NCBI GenBank assembly: GCA_007750655.1 | Contig: CP036290.1 | Location: 2,046,001 to 2,110,000, forward strand | DNA length: 64,000 nucleotides | Reading direction: 5' to 3' | Origin: Rohdeia mirabilis | GTDB lineage: Bacteria; Planctomycetota; UBA1135; GCA-002686595 | In this document: one piece after another, positions 26,551 to 36,130 of the stretch | Layout of the letters: every line of letters begins with the position of its first letter | Numbering within the stretch: the stretch's first letter is position 1 | Translations under genes and position numbers: made by a program | Notes under the pieces: generated by a model | What the model saw: only the letters and a program-made list of their open reading frames with translations | Told to the model about the DNA's origin: nothing | Database searches by the model: none

Positions 26551-27180
26551 TCAGGTGAGGCCGAGGTCGGTGCGAGCGACCTTGATCGGAAAGGCGCGGA
26601 CGAGGTCCTTCGACTCGCGGACGAGTGTGGGCCGTCCGTAGCCGTAGCCCTTGAACGAACCGACGGTGCGGAAGTCGAGTCGACCGAGACCCGCGCGCGA
26701 GATCTTCTTCGCGCGCGCCGCATAGCCCACGACCTCGGTCAGACCGCGGACGGCGAGATCGGCGAGGACGAAGCGCATGCCCGCCTGGTAGAGCTTGCGC
26801 CCGCGGTGCTCGGGGCTGGTGAAGGCCTTGTAGATGAAGACCTGGTGCGGGTGCAGCTGGCGCTTGACGTAGTGGGGGACGTTCAGATTGCGCGGATTGA
26901 CCCACATCGTGAACACGGGCGTGCCGTCGAAGCGAGCGACGACCACCCGGTGCTCGAGACCGAGGCGCTCCGCTCCGTGGGCGCGGTCGGTGGCGTCGAG
27001 CTCGGTGTGGTGCACGTCGCAGCCGAGCACGTCGTCGCGGGTACCGAAGTGGAACGAGTAGCCGTCGGGGGCGTTGAACACGTCGTCCCCGTCGCGGACC
27101 TCGCGCACGAAGACGTCGTAGGTGTCCCAGACCACGTTCCAACGGACGCGGCTGGCGGTCTTGCGCAGGCCGGACAGCAC
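26551..27180 (-). CDS. GNAT-like acetyltransferase
   Basis: 209 residues starting at GTG 27180-27178. The centre contains VVVARFDGTPVFTMWVNP, then VFIYKAFTSPEHRGRKLYQA, which has the acetyl-CoA pyrophosphate loop in a R/Q-x-x-G-x-A-type variant (HRGRKLY), and VLADLAVRGLTEVVGYA the following helix. It is the first gene of the minus-strand run GNAT, sulfatase-like, CelD-like (gaps 26 and 24 bases). With the nearby deacetylase, it suggests a cell-surface polymer modification set. Substrate unknown. Confidence 0.72.
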   Translation of the reverse strand: MLSGLRKTASRVRWNVVWDTYDVFVREVRDGDDVFNAPDGYSFHFGTRDDVLGCDVHHTELDATDRAHGAERLGLEHRVVVARFDGTPVFTMWVNPRNLNVPHYVKRQLHPHQVFIYKAFTSPEHRGRKLYQAGMRFVLADLAVRGLTEVVGYAARAKKISRAGLGRLDFRTVGSFKGYGYGRPTLVRESKDLVRAFPIKVARTDLGLT

Positions 27181-27334
27181 GCGAGAATCATACCCGCCGT
27201 CCGCAGCACGCGAGTACGTCGACAGGTCGGCGGCAGTGTTCTTCCCCTGCGGTCGAGCTGTCCGGATCCAGGCCGATCCGCGGACGGACCGGTGCTTTCT
27301 GAGCTGCCACGAGAGCAGCGCTCCCCTCGCGTCC

Positions 27335-30300
27335 CTAGAGACCGAGGAAGAACTGTGTCGTCCCGCCGACCGTGCGGATGGAGTTCGGAGACAGGGCGTC
27401 GAGGCTGACCCAGGTCAGGTCGAGCGGCAGGTCCAGTCCCACGAGCGCCGGTTGGTTCGGCACGTTGAACTGGATCGGCACGATCGGCACGCCGGCGCCG
27501 TCGAACACACCGAGGAAGGCCTGGAAGGGCACGGTCCCGCTGGCGGCGTCGATCCACAGCTGGTCGAAGTCCTGGGCGATCACGCGCGGGTCGCCCGGAT
27601 CGTTGCCGAGCGACGCCAGGGCGAACGGGTTCAGCTGGCCCAAGGAGCCCGGCAGGAGGAGGAACGGGAGGCCGGCGTCCGTCGGACTCTCGAGCGTGAT
27701 GGAGTTGCCCGGGACCTGACCGAACTGGTAGATCGCCGGCACCATGAACGGGTCGGGATCGAGAGTGCGCGAGAACGGAACCACCGGAACGGCGGCGTCG
27801 ATGCCGTGCTCGTACACGCAGTAGCCGTCGAGCACGAAGACGCTCGCTCCCAGCAGTCCGGCGATCCCGACGCGGCCCGGGGCGACGACCAGGTCGGTGG
27901 GCTCGTCGTAGTTGCCGGCGAACACCTGCGGCGACTGGAGTGCGCGGTCGACGCTGGTCACCCGACCGGTCTGCGCCGAGGCGAGCAGCAGGTTGCCGTC
28001 GCCGTCGAACGTGATCCCGCGGCTCAGGTCGTCCACGTCGAACGCCGTGTAGCGGTTCGACGGCCAGTGGTTGACGAGTGCGGGCGACGGGGCCATGTGC
28101 ACGCGAAGCACCTCGCCCGGGGAGGTCGACGTGGCGCCCTGGGCGACGAAGATGTCACCGGACACCGGGTCGAGTCCGAGCGCGCGTCCGTTGAACGTGA
28201 TGGCGACCGGTTCGAGCACGCCGTTCGAGAGTTCGTACAGCCGCGAGACGCCGTCCGGGTCGGTCGCTCCGTCGAGGAGGAAGGTTCCCGCTCCCGCGTC
28301 GTTCACGAGGTCCACCAGGTTCGCGATCTCGTCGGCTCCGTCGGCGAACTCCAAGGAGGCCATGTAGCCGGACAGGGGCGACAGGCGGTAGATCAGCCCG
28401 TCCGAGTTGCCGACGAGCAGTTCGCCGCTCGGATCGGCCGCCACGGCCGTGAGGTCGCCCGTGAGTCCGGACGTCGCATCGGCGAGCAGGCTGGCCGGGC
28501 TGCCGTCGAGCGGAAGGCCCACGAGCTTGAGGTCGTCCGTCACGGCGGCCAGCTGCGCGCCGGCCTGGTCGTAGCACAGCGCGACGGGCCGGCCCCATTC
28601 GGGACGCACCCAGCCCAGGACCTTGCCGGCACCGGGGGCGTCGAGGTCGAGCATGCGCGGTGCGGGCGGCGGGACCCCTTCGATCTCGTGCAGGCGGTTC
28701 CACTGCGAGACGTAGAGGCTGAAGCCGGTCGAACTGGTCAGCGGGTTCGTCGAGCGCGAGATGGTCAGTCCGCTCGCGCGGTTGAGGTAGCCGGAGCCGA
28801 TGCGGCTGACGCGCTCGGTCTGGGGATTCCAGACGCGCACCGCGAACTCGTCCTCGCAGCCCACGTAGATCCGGCCGGTGGCGTCCATCACCATGTCGCC
28901 GTCGCCGACGTTCTCCTGGTTGGAGAGGTTCAGTCCGGTGAAGCCCGGCAGATCCAGGAGCAGGCCGCTCTGCTCGTCGACCACTCCGACCGTCCCCTCG
29001 AAGCCGGTGGAGTTCCACTCGTTCGCGAGGACGCGCGGGCCGAAGACGTCCGGGAGCACACCGCGCGTGTCCTGCAGGGCCACCAGCGACGAGAACTGCC
29101 CGGGTGCCGTGAGGCGGCCGACGATGCCGAAGCTCCAGCCTTGTCGCGCGGCCACGTAGGCGTCGCCGACCCGGTCCATGAACATGTCCTTGCCGACGAC
29201 GATCTGGTCGAACGGGTCGGTGTAGGTCATGCCGACGATCGGCGCGCCGCCGGTCTCGGTGACCGTGTGGATCGCCCCGAAGCGCGTCAACGCGTGGATG
29301 GTCCCGTCGCGGTCGAGGTGCATCCCCTCGATACGCGACGTCAGACCGTCCGCACCGTCGGCCACGTTGGTGGTCACGAGTCCGGGCAGGGTGATGCGAT
29401 CGATCTTCACCACGGAGCCGAACACGTCGCCACCCACGAGCAGGTGCCCGTCGCGGTCCGTGACGATGCTGTTGACGTTCAGGCCGTAGGTCGTGAGCTG
29501 GGTGCCCGTGCCGGGCACGGGCCAGATCGGTGTCATCACGTCGTTCGCGGCGGTGGCTCCGAGCAACACCTCGCGCAGGTTCGACAGTCCGTTGCCCTCG
29601 ACGACCCACAGACTGTCGCCGCCGCCGGTCGACGCCGGTGCGAACGCCAGTCCGCGAACGGGGCCCGGGAACGTCATGAACGTCCCGGTGGTCCCGGCCA
29701 TCCGGTCGTGCAGCAGGACGTCGAAGTTCGAGGCCACGTAGATGTCGCCGTTGGACGTCAGCGCCACGTCGCCGTCCCTGCGGCCGATCTGGAAGCCCGA
29801 CGCGGGTCCGATGGCTTCGCGGACGGGCGCGCCGTCGTCGTCGGCCGTGAGGAGGATGAGCCCGGCTCCGGTGTCGCTCAGCACGAGTCCGCCGCTCAGG
29901 GCGTCCGGTGCCGAGGCGGCGGGGGAGCGATCGACCGAGAAGTACGACCAACGCTGTCCGTCGGAGCTGACGTGAGCGACGCAGCGCGTGTTGTTCGAGA
30001 TCGTCTTGCAGGCGATCCAGAAGTCGCCGTTCGCGTCGATCGACAGGTCCGTGGGCTCGCGGATGATGTAGACGTCCGAGTAGATGAGCTGCGGGACGCC
30101 GGGCACGGTGCCCACTTCGTAGATCGAACCCGTGTCGTCGATCACGGCCGCCGAGCCGGGGCCGAGCGAGACGCTCGCGATCGTGGGGCGCGCGAAGTCG
30201 CCGGGGTTCGCGAGGACGGTCTGGACCCCGAGGGACGTGACCTCGATCACGTGACCGTTCTCGGTCGTGACCAAGAGATCGCCGCTCGCGGTGCGCGACA

Positions 30301-30574
30301 GGTCGACGGCCTGTCCCGGGAGGGCCGCGACGGTCTGTGCGTTCGCAGCGGAGGCGAAGAGGCTCGCCGTCACGAATACAGCCGCAATCAGGGGCGCTCC
30401 AGGAGCGCTCCGCGCGGACGTGGGGGAGCCCTCGATGCACCGCGCCGAGCGCTCGGCCCGGTCCGGGGCGACGCGCGGGGGGGGCGCGCACTCGGTTTCG
30501 TCGCACCGGGAGGCGGCGCAGTGTTTTCTCACGTTCACGGGTCTTAGGAGGACGGTGGGCAGGGTGGGTCGCAT
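27335..30574 (-). CDS. Large secreted beta-propeller protein with C-terminal module
   Basis: 1079 residues from ATG 30574-30572. The hydrophobic signal segment (LIAAVFVTASLFASAANAQ) sits at about 61-79, so the true start is probably one of two in-frame GTG codons 36-42 bases downstream; all give an unusually long, Arg/Ser-rich n-region. Residues about 80-910 contain many short propeller blades (GDLLVTTENGHVIEVTSLG, FWIACKTISN, GNLLLASAQTGRVTSVD) of NHL/SMP-30-type style. Residues about 920-1079 form a C-terminal module (SRTLDPDPFMVPAIYQFG onward, ending TTQFFLGL) like the tails of other secreted proteins here. It should be exported, perhaps surface-attached by that module. Ligand unknown. Confidence 0.78.
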   Translation of the reverse strand: MRPTLPTVLLRPVNVRKHCAASRCDETECAPPPRVAPDRAERSARCIEGSPTSARSAPGAPLIAAVFVTASLFASAANAQTVAALPGQAVDLSRTASGDLLVTTENGHVIEVTSLGVQTVLANPGDFARPTIASVSLGPGSAAVIDDTGSIYEVGTVPGVPQLIYSDVYIIREPTDLSIDANGDFWIACKTISNNTRCVAHVSSDGQRWSYFSVDRSPAASAPDALSGGLVLSDTGAGLILLTADDDGAPVREAIGPASGFQIGRRDGDVALTSNGDIYVASNFDVLLHDRMAGTTGTFMTFPGPVRGLAFAPASTGGGDSLWVVEGNGLSNLREVLLGATAANDVMTPIWPVPGTGTQLTTYGLNVNSIVTDRDGHLLVGGDVFGSVVKIDRITLPGLVTTNVADGADGLTSRIEGMHLDRDGTIHALTRFGAIHTVTETGGAPIVGMTYTDPFDQIVVGKDMFMDRVGDAYVAARQGWSFGIVGRLTAPGQFSSLVALQDTRGVLPDVFGPRVLANEWNSTGFEGTVGVVDEQSGLLLDLPGFTGLNLSNQENVGDGDMVMDATGRIYVGCEDEFAVRVWNPQTERVSRIGSGYLNRASGLTISRSTNPLTSSTGFSLYVSQWNRLHEIEGVPPPAPRMLDLDAPGAGKVLGWVRPEWGRPVALCYDQAGAQLAAVTDDLKLVGLPLDGSPASLLADATSGLTGDLTAVAADPSGELLVGNSDGLIYRLSPLSGYMASLEFADGADEIANLVDLVNDAGAGTFLLDGATDPDGVSRLYELSNGVLEPVAITFNGRALGLDPVSGDIFVAQGATSTSPGEVLRVHMAPSPALVNHWPSNRYTAFDVDDLSRGITFDGDGNLLLASAQTGRVTSVDRALQSPQVFAGNYDEPTDLVVAPGRVGIAGLLGASVFVLDGYCVYEHGIDAAVPVVPFSRTLDPDPFMVPAIYQFGQVPGNSITLESPTDAGLPFLLLPGSLGQLNPFALASLGNDPGDPRVIAQDFDQLWIDAASGTVPFQAFLGVFDGAGVPIVPIQFNVPNQPALVGLDLPLDLTWVSLDALSPNSIRTVGGTTQFFLGL

Positions 30575-30713
30575 CCAAGGCTTCCGCCCGCCTAGTGTAG
30601 CCCGTGGGCGCCTGGAACGCGGAATGGGACCCTTTCCGACGGGGGCTCCGGCCGGCGGTTCCCGCGCAGCCCTCCGACAACGCTAACCTTCCTCGCGAGG
30701 GGGGATTGTGGAC

Positions 30714-31928
30714 ATGCCCATCGAACCGGAACTGCGCTCGCTCCTGCGCCGTGCTCTGCGCTCGTCGCGGACCCCTGCCCCGGAGGGCGACGAAGCGGCG
30801 ACGCCTCTCGCCGACCTGGGAGGAGGTGGACCGCGCGGGGCCCACACTCTCGAGATGCGCACAGGCACCGTCGTCGGGGTCGACGGCCGCGACGTGTTCG
30901 TGGAGTTCGGGCCGCGCTTCCAAGGCGTCCTGCGCCTGGCCGAGGGCGAAGACGCGCCCAGCGAAGGCTCGAGGCAGCGCTACACCTTGCGCGGCACCGA
31001 GGAGGGCCTGTGGCGTCTCGAACGCCCAGGGGTCCTGCCACTGAAGACGTGGCGCGAGATCTGCGTCGGTGACCTGGTCGAGGCGCGCGTCCTCGCGCCG
31101 CACCCGTTCGGTCTCGAGCTGCGGGCCGGTGAGCTCCACGCCTTCATGCCGTTCTCGCAGCTCGGTCTCGGTCGTCGCGTCCAGGCCCGTGCCCTCGTCG
31201 GTCACCGCATGGTGTGCGAGGTCCTGGCGGTCGAGGCGCATCGACAGCGGATCATTCTCTCCCGGCGACTCGCCAAGAGTCGCGAGCGCGAACGCGGGCT
31301 CGTCCACTCGGACCTCTCACCGGGCCGCATCGTCAGTGGGCGCGTCGCCAAGCTCGTGCCCTTCGGTGTCTTCGTCGATCTGGGGCCGCGTCTGCGCGGA
31401 CTGGTGCACATCTCGAACCTCGCCCACGGTCGAGTGCGCGACCCCGCCGAGCACGTGGAGGTCGGTGCGACGATCGAGGTTCTGGTGCTGCGGATCGACC
31501 GCGGCGGGCGGCGGATCTCGCTCGGACTCAAGCAGTTGCTCACGGATCCGCTCGACGCGCTCGACGCGCGCTGCGAAGTCAATCCGGTGGTGCTCGCGCG
31601 CGCCCAGGAACGCGCACCGAAAGGGCAATGGTTCGACCTCCCCGGGGGACTGCGCGCGCTCGCGGATCGCGACGGGTTGGCGCCGCTCGAACCCGGATGT
31701 CGCGAGCTGCGGACGGGAGCGACCGTACCCGTGCGCGTGATCCACATCGACTTCCCGCGGCGGCGCGTCGACGTCAGCGTGCGTCACGAGGACGGCCGGC
31801 TCCTCCAGTTGGAGGACACGTTGACGATCGCGGGCGACGAGGACGAAGAGCACGGCGTCCACGACGCCCGGCTCGCGGGACTGATCGGCAAGGCGCTGCG
31901 CACCGGCGGCGGATTCGACCGGCGGTGA
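30714..31928 (+). CDS. S1-domain RNA-binding protein (ribosomal protein S1-like)
   Basis: 404 residues from ATG 30714, which has an unusual Shine-Dalgarno-like gaggggg 8-9 bases upstream (30697-30703), favouring it over the GTG at 30708. Residues about 50-80 and 110-195 hold two divergent S1-like units (TGTVVGVDGRDVFVEFG; VGDLVEARVLAPHPFGLEL). The clearest S1 domain is at about 205-275: SPGRIVSGRVAKLVPFGVFV, GLVHISNLAHG, GGRRISLGLKQL. A fourth partial unit ends the protein. It binds RNA; whether it is the ribosomal S1 itself or a paralogue cannot be settled without the genome. Confidence 0.88.
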   Translation: MPIEPELRSLLRRALRSSRTPAPEGDEAATPLADLGGGGPRGAHTLEMRTGTVVGVDGRDVFVEFGPRFQGVLRLAEGEDAPSEGSRQRYTLRGTEEGLWRLERPGVLPLKTWREICVGDLVEARVLAPHPFGLELRAGELHAFMPFSQLGLGRRVQARALVGHRMVCEVLAVEAHRQRIILSRRLAKSRERERGLVHSDLSPGRIVSGRVAKLVPFGVFVDLGPRLRGLVHISNLAHGRVRDPAEHVEVGATIEVLVLRIDRGGRRISLGLKQLLTDPLDALDARCEVNPVVLARAQERAPKGQWFDLPGGLRALADRDGLAPLEPGCRELRTGATVPVRVIHIDFPRRRVDVSVRHEDGRLLQLEDTLTIAGDEDEEHGVHDARLAGLIGKALRTGGGFDRR

Positions 31929-31955
31929 GCGGGCGCGCGGCGCGCGGCGGTGGTG

Positions 31956-34415
31956 CTAGTGCCCGCCGCCAGCGCCCGCGGGCGAGTCGACTCCCCCCCG
32001 GGGGGGCGGCGTCGTCGAGTTCTCGTCGGAGGACGCTTCATCGTCGTCCTGTTCCTGCCCGTCGGATCCGCGGTCCTCGCCCGCTTCGACCACGCCCGCG
32101 TAGCCCATCTCCTGCAGGAACTGGAGCGTCGTGGCATCGGCACCGAACGAACTCGGTCGCACGAGGGCCGACGCTTCGATCCAGGCTTCCACGCGCTCGC
32201 GGAAGTTCGCGGCGATCGACCGCGTGCCTTCCTCGCGGGCCAAGTTCTCGGTCGCGATCGGGCTCTCGCTCAGATCGAACAGGGCCTCGTTGCGACGACC
32301 CTCTCGATTCGGGTCGATCCCCAGGTGGTAGAGCCACTGGCCCTCGCGGACCCCGAAGATGTCGCGGCGTCCGACCCCGCGCCAGTTCCCGATCGCCGTG
32401 GACAGGAGGACCGACTCGTACTCGCCCGCCCGCTCGAACAGGTCGGGCCCGACGAGGTTGCCGGTGGCCTCGACGCCGAGCAGTCGCAGCAGCGTCGGCG
32501 CGGTGAAGCGGTTCGGTGTCACGCGGTCGTCCACGACGCCCGCGGGCACGCCGGGACCCGCGACGAGCAGCGGCACGTGGATCGACTCCTCGAACAGCTG
32601 CGGACCGTGACCGAGGCTGCCGTGCTCGAGGAACTCCTCGCCGTGGTCGCTCGTCAGGACCACGACGGTGCGGTCGTCGAGGCCCGCGGCGCGCAGCGTC
32701 TCCTCGATCCGACCGATCGCGCGGTCCACGTCGTGCACCTCGAGGTCGTACAGCGCGTGCGCGTGCTCCACCCAGCGCGGCCACAGGGCCTGCTCGATCT
32801 CGTTCCGCTCGCGCCCCTTGCGCATGAGCAGTTCCATGTCGTCGTGCGAGTAGCCCTGGGGGTCCTCGACGCCGTACAGCTCGCGGACCTCGGTGGGTGG
32901 GTCGTAGGGCCCGTGCGGATCCGTGAACTGCAGGAACAGGAAGAAGCGTTCGCTCCGGTGCTGTTCGATCCACGCACAGACGTCGTCGGTCACCGTGGAA
33001 GCGCGCTCCCAGTCGGTCACGTGGAACGTCGTGAAACCCTGATCGAAGTTCTTGGCCGGCGAGACCAGCGGATTCATCGACCAGGCACCGGTCGCGAAGC
33101 CACTCTCCTGCAGCTGTTCGGCCAGCGTCGACCAACGCTCCGAGAGGTAGTTGCTCGTCGAGTCCTCGACGCCGTGTTCGAGCGGCGTGAGAGCGGTCAA
33201 CAGCGACGCGGTGGACGGCCAGGTCCACGAACTGGCGGAGTAGGCCCGTTCGAAGTTGGTACCGCGGCGGGCCAGGGCCGCCATGTTCGGGGTCTCGCCA
33301 TCGAGTGCCGGATCGAAGGCGTCCGCGCGCATGGTGTCGATGACGACGAACACGAGCGACGGCGCGAGGCGCGAGTTGAGCGCGCGGCGCAGCTCGTGGG
33401 GCACCTCGATCAACAGGTTCGCGAAGCCCGCGACGAAGCGCTTCGAGACGCTGCTGCCGTCCGTGAGCGCGACCTCGAGTTCGACCTCCTCGACGCCTTC
33501 GAGCTCGACGAGCCCCTCGTGCCACTCGCGTACGTGGGTCGACTCCTCGAGCGGCGGGCCCGCGTAGTCCTGGTGCACCAGGACGCGCTCGAACACGGTC
33601 GCATCACCGACGCGGGCGGTGAAGCGCACGCCGCGGCGCTTGCCGAGCTCCTTCCACGAGTCCTCGTCGAGACCCGCGGCCAGGTCGAGGCGTGCGCCCA
33701 GTTCGGCCCACTCGGGCGGGATCTCGACGCGCACCCGCGAGGGGGGCGTCATGACGAGAGCGGGGCGCGGACCTCCGTTCTTGTTGGTGGCCGTGGTCGT
33801 CGTGAAGATCTCGCTCTCGACGGGTCGGTTCGAGTGGCTCTTCAGCACGCGGTACAGCTCGGGGGACTCGAGCACGCTCGAGCGGACGCGCCAGTCGAGA
33901 ATGGGGGGCCGCAGGGCTTCCGCCCGTCGCGCGACCCGTGGCGCGACGACGCCGACCAGCACCAGTGCGACGAGCGCCGACCCGAGCTGGACGCGCGCCG
34001 ACCGCGGAGGGCGCAGGAGGCGCAGCGCGAGTACGACCGCGACGGCCCCACAGAGCCCGTAGCGCAGTCCGTCGACCGCGGTGCCTTCGGTGGGCCAGAA
34101 CGCGAGGGCCTGGTCGGGGCTCGGCCAGCCGAACGTCGCGAGGAAGATCGCGAGTGCTGCGAGCACGAGCGCGACGCTGCGCACGCGCCCGGGAGCGATC
34201 GTCACGAGTGCGGCCGCGACGGCCCCCGTGCCGGCGGCGAAGAGGACCGAGGCAAGCGCGCCGTCGAGGCTGATCGCGCTGAGGCGTTCCTCGAGCGCGA
34301 GCAACAGGCCCGCGCGCGCGGCCGCCGTCAGGCAGGCGATCTCGACGAGCGTCGCGAGTCCACGCGCGAGCGAGCGACGCTCTCGAACCCAAGGTGTGGT
34401 CGTTTCGGAAGACAT
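31956..34415 (-). CDS. Membrane sulfatase/alkaline-phosphatase superfamily enzyme with SWTWPS site
   Basis: 819 residues from ATG 34415-34413. Several N-terminal membrane segments (about 20-200) are followed by a beta region and the enzyme domain starting FVVIDTMRADAFDP (about 352). The active-site loop is SWTWPSTASLLTA (near 396): Thr replaces Cys and Thr replaces Arg of the sulfatase motif. LTSDHGEEFLEHG provides the metal-binding Asp-His. The C-terminus ends in a long Gly/Pro tail. The gene is divergent from nothing and lies 82 bases downstream of a methyltransferase gene on the same strand. It probably acts outside the cytoplasm on a phospho or polymer substrate; a classical sulfatase is unlikely. 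Confidence 0.85.
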   Translation of the reverse strand: MSSETTTPWVRERRSLARGLATLVEIACLTAAARAGLLLALEERLSAISLDGALASVLFAAGTGAVAAALVTIAPGRVRSVALVLAALAIFLATFGWPSPDQALAFWPTEGTAVDGLRYGLCGAVAVVLALRLLRPPRSARVQLGSALVALVLVGVVAPRVARRAEALRPPILDWRVRSSVLESPELYRVLKSHSNRPVESEIFTTTTATNKNGGPRPALVMTPPSRVRVEIPPEWAELGARLDLAAGLDEDSWKELGKRRGVRFTARVGDATVFERVLVHQDYAGPPLEESTHVREWHEGLVELEGVEEVELEVALTDGSSVSKRFVAGFANLLIEVPHELRRALNSRLAPSLVFVVIDTMRADAFDPALDGETPNMAALARRGTNFERAYSASSWTWPSTASLLTALTPLEHGVEDSTSNYLSERWSTLAEQLQESGFATGAWSMNPLVSPAKNFDQGFTTFHVTDWERASTVTDDVCAWIEQHRSERFFLFLQFTDPHGPYDPPTEVRELYGVEDPQGYSHDDMELLMRKGRERNEIEQALWPRWVEHAHALYDLEVHDVDRAIGRIEETLRAAGLDDRTVVVLTSDHGEEFLEHGSLGHGPQLFEESIHVPLLVAGPGVPAGVVDDRVTPNRFTAPTLLRLLGVEATGNLVGPDLFERAGEYESVLLSTAIGNWRGVGRRDIFGVREGQWLYHLGIDPNREGRRNEALFDLSESPIATENLAREEGTRSIAANFRERVEAWIEASALVRPSSFGADATTLQFLQEMGYAGVVEAGEDRGSDGQEQDDDEASSDENSTTPPPRGGVDSPAGAGGGH

Positions 34416-34497
34416 GGAACGGTCGGTCGCTCGGCTGTCCGTGCGCGACGCCGAGGGAAGTTCGGAACCGTGGTCGCCGCGAGCGGTCGGCGGTCGG

Positions 34498-35331
34498 CTA
34501 CCAGGAGCGAGCGGTCGCACGGACGAACGAGTAGTAGAACACCGCGTTCGGATCGCGGGACACGGCGCGCAGTTCGCTCCTCATGCCATCCACCACCGCT
34601 TGCTCGACCTTGCCGGCCGCGAGCAGACCCGGAGCGCCCGAGAGCAGCAGGTCGGTCCAGAACTCGATCATCTCGGCGCGCTCGACCGGCGCGCGATTGT
34701 CGAGGTGCAGCGTGACGACGTCCGTGCGGATGTCGCGGAAGCCGACGGCCTGGAGCAGGTTCCCCAGCTTCGCGCCGACGAACGGATCGCCACCGAGTTC
34801 GAACTGGTGGTCGTTGAACGCCATCCAGTAGGCCAGGATGTTCGGGCTGTAGGGATCGAGGAAGAACGACATGTTCTGGACCTCGGTCACGGCCACGGGA
34901 GCGCCCGGTCGCAGCACGCGCCGCACCTCGGACAGGACGCGGGCGGGATCCGCGACGTGCTCGAGGATCCAGCACAGGAACGCGCCGTCGAAGGACTCGC
35001 CCTTGAACTCGAGGTCGGCGGCGTTGCCGAGGTGCAGTTCGAACCGGCCCTGCGCGCAGGGGTTGGACGTGAGGTAGCTCCGCGCGCGTTCGAGGTTCGC
35101 CTCCGACGCGTCCAGGCCCGTCACGTGCAGATCGGGGAAGCGGCGCAACAGGATCTCGGTCTGCGCTCCGACCCCGCAGCCGATCTCGAGCAGACGGCGA
35201 CAGCGGGCGAAGGGCAGCCCCTCGTGCACGCGCTGCTCCATGAAGCGTGCCTGGTGGTAGAGGCGCTGCTGCTCCTCGGGCGTGAAGCCGTGGAGGTAGC
35301 CGTGGGGGGTGGGAGACTTGGCGGCGGTCAT
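34498..35331 (-). CDS. Class I SAM-dependent methyltransferase (Methyltransf_11-like)
   Basis: 277 residues from ATG 35331-35329. RRLLEIGCGVGAQTEILLRR is motif I, HVTGLDASEANLERAR the second strand, FDGAFLCWILEHVADPARVL and VRRVLRPGAPVAVTEV the typical small-molecule methyltransferase motifs IV to VI. The enzyme is cytoplasmic. No neighbour specifies a substrate. It sits 82 bases upstream of the second sulfatase-like gene on the same strand and may share its transcript. Confidence 0.88.
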   Translation of the reverse strand: MTAAKSPTPHGYLHGFTPEEQQRLYHQARFMEQRVHEGLPFARCRRLLEIGCGVGAQTEILLRRFPDLHVTGLDASEANLERARSYLTSNPCAQGRFELHLGNAADLEFKGESFDGAFLCWILEHVADPARVLSEVRRVLRPGAPVAVTEVQNMSFFLDPYSPNILAYWMAFNDHQFELGGDPFVGAKLGNLLQAVGFRDIRTDVVTLHLDNRAPVERAEMIEFWTDLLLSGAPGLLAAGKVEQAVVDGMRSELRAVSRDPNAVFYYSFVRATARSW

Positions 35332-35503
35332 GGGACGGGTACGGACGAAGTGAGCGGCCTGCGAGCGGCGGAGCCCTGCGAGCGTGGCCGCGCCTGAGGC
35401 GGACGACGGTACCGCAGCGGGAGGTTTCGACGAGGGCGATCTCGGGCAAGGGTTCCGCTTCGAAGCGGCTGCTGCGCCCGGCCGGGGCCGGCGCCACGGT
35501 TCG

Positions 35504-36130
35504 CTACGGCTCGCCCAGGATCTGCGCCCGACCGCGACCCGACGTGCCGTCCACGAAGTCGCGGACGAATTCGTCGGCGGCGGCCAGCGGGACCCGCACG
35601 ATCTGCCGCACCTGCGGCCCGTAGTTGGACTCGAGCGCCGAGCCTCCCCTCGCGCGCAGCAGCGACTCGACCAGGCCACCCGCTGCGTACTCGTGGAGCA
35701 GCTCGATCCCCACGCTACGTTCGACGCGCACCGAGCCGGCCGCGTCGAGCGCACCGGCCGCCGTGCCGCCGTAGGCCCGGATCAGGCCACCGACCCCGAG
35801 CTTCACGCCGCCGAACCAGCGGGTGACGACCACGACACAGCCCTCGAGTTCGCGTCCGAGGATCTGGCGCAGGATCGGAGGTCCGGCCGAGCCCGCCGGC
35901 TCGCCGTCGTCGCTGCTGCGTTCGTCGCGCGGGTCGGCCGACAGGCGCCAGGCGAAGCAGTGGTGCCGCGCGTCGGCGTAGCGCTCGCGCTCGGCGGCGA
36001 CGATCGCTTGGGCCTCGGCGGCGTTCGCCACGGGGGCCGCGAGGCCCACGAAGGTCGAGCCTTTGATCTTCTCCGGCTCGTGGCGCGCGCTGCGCGGGAG
36101 GGTCAGGAAGTCGGTGGCCGGGCCGCTCAC
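35504..36130 (-). CDS. YigZ/IMPACT (UPF0029) family protein
   Basis: 208 residues from GTG 36130-36128, whose GTG overlaps the stop of the upstream gene (GTGA). The N-terminal domain carries the family signature: KIKGSTFVGLAAPV, ARHHCFAWRL, DDGEPAGSAGPPILRQI and VVVTRWFGGVKLGVGGL followed by RAYGG. The rest is the ferredoxin-like C-terminal domain. The human homologue IMPACT regulates a translation-factor kinase, while the bacterial role is unclear (RNA or ribosome binding has been suggested). Coupled to the AI-2E transporter gene, but without obvious functional link. Confidence 0.9.
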   Translation of the reverse strand: MSGPATDFLTLPRSARHEPEKIKGSTFVGLAAPVANAAEAQAIVAAERERYADARHHCFAWRLSADPRDERSSDDGEPAGSAGPPILRQILGRELEGCVVVVTRWFGGVKLGVGGLIRAYGGTAAGALDAAGSVRVERSVGIELLHEYAAGGLVESLLRARGGSALESNYGPQVRQIVRVPLAAADEFVRDFVDGTSGRGRAQILGEP

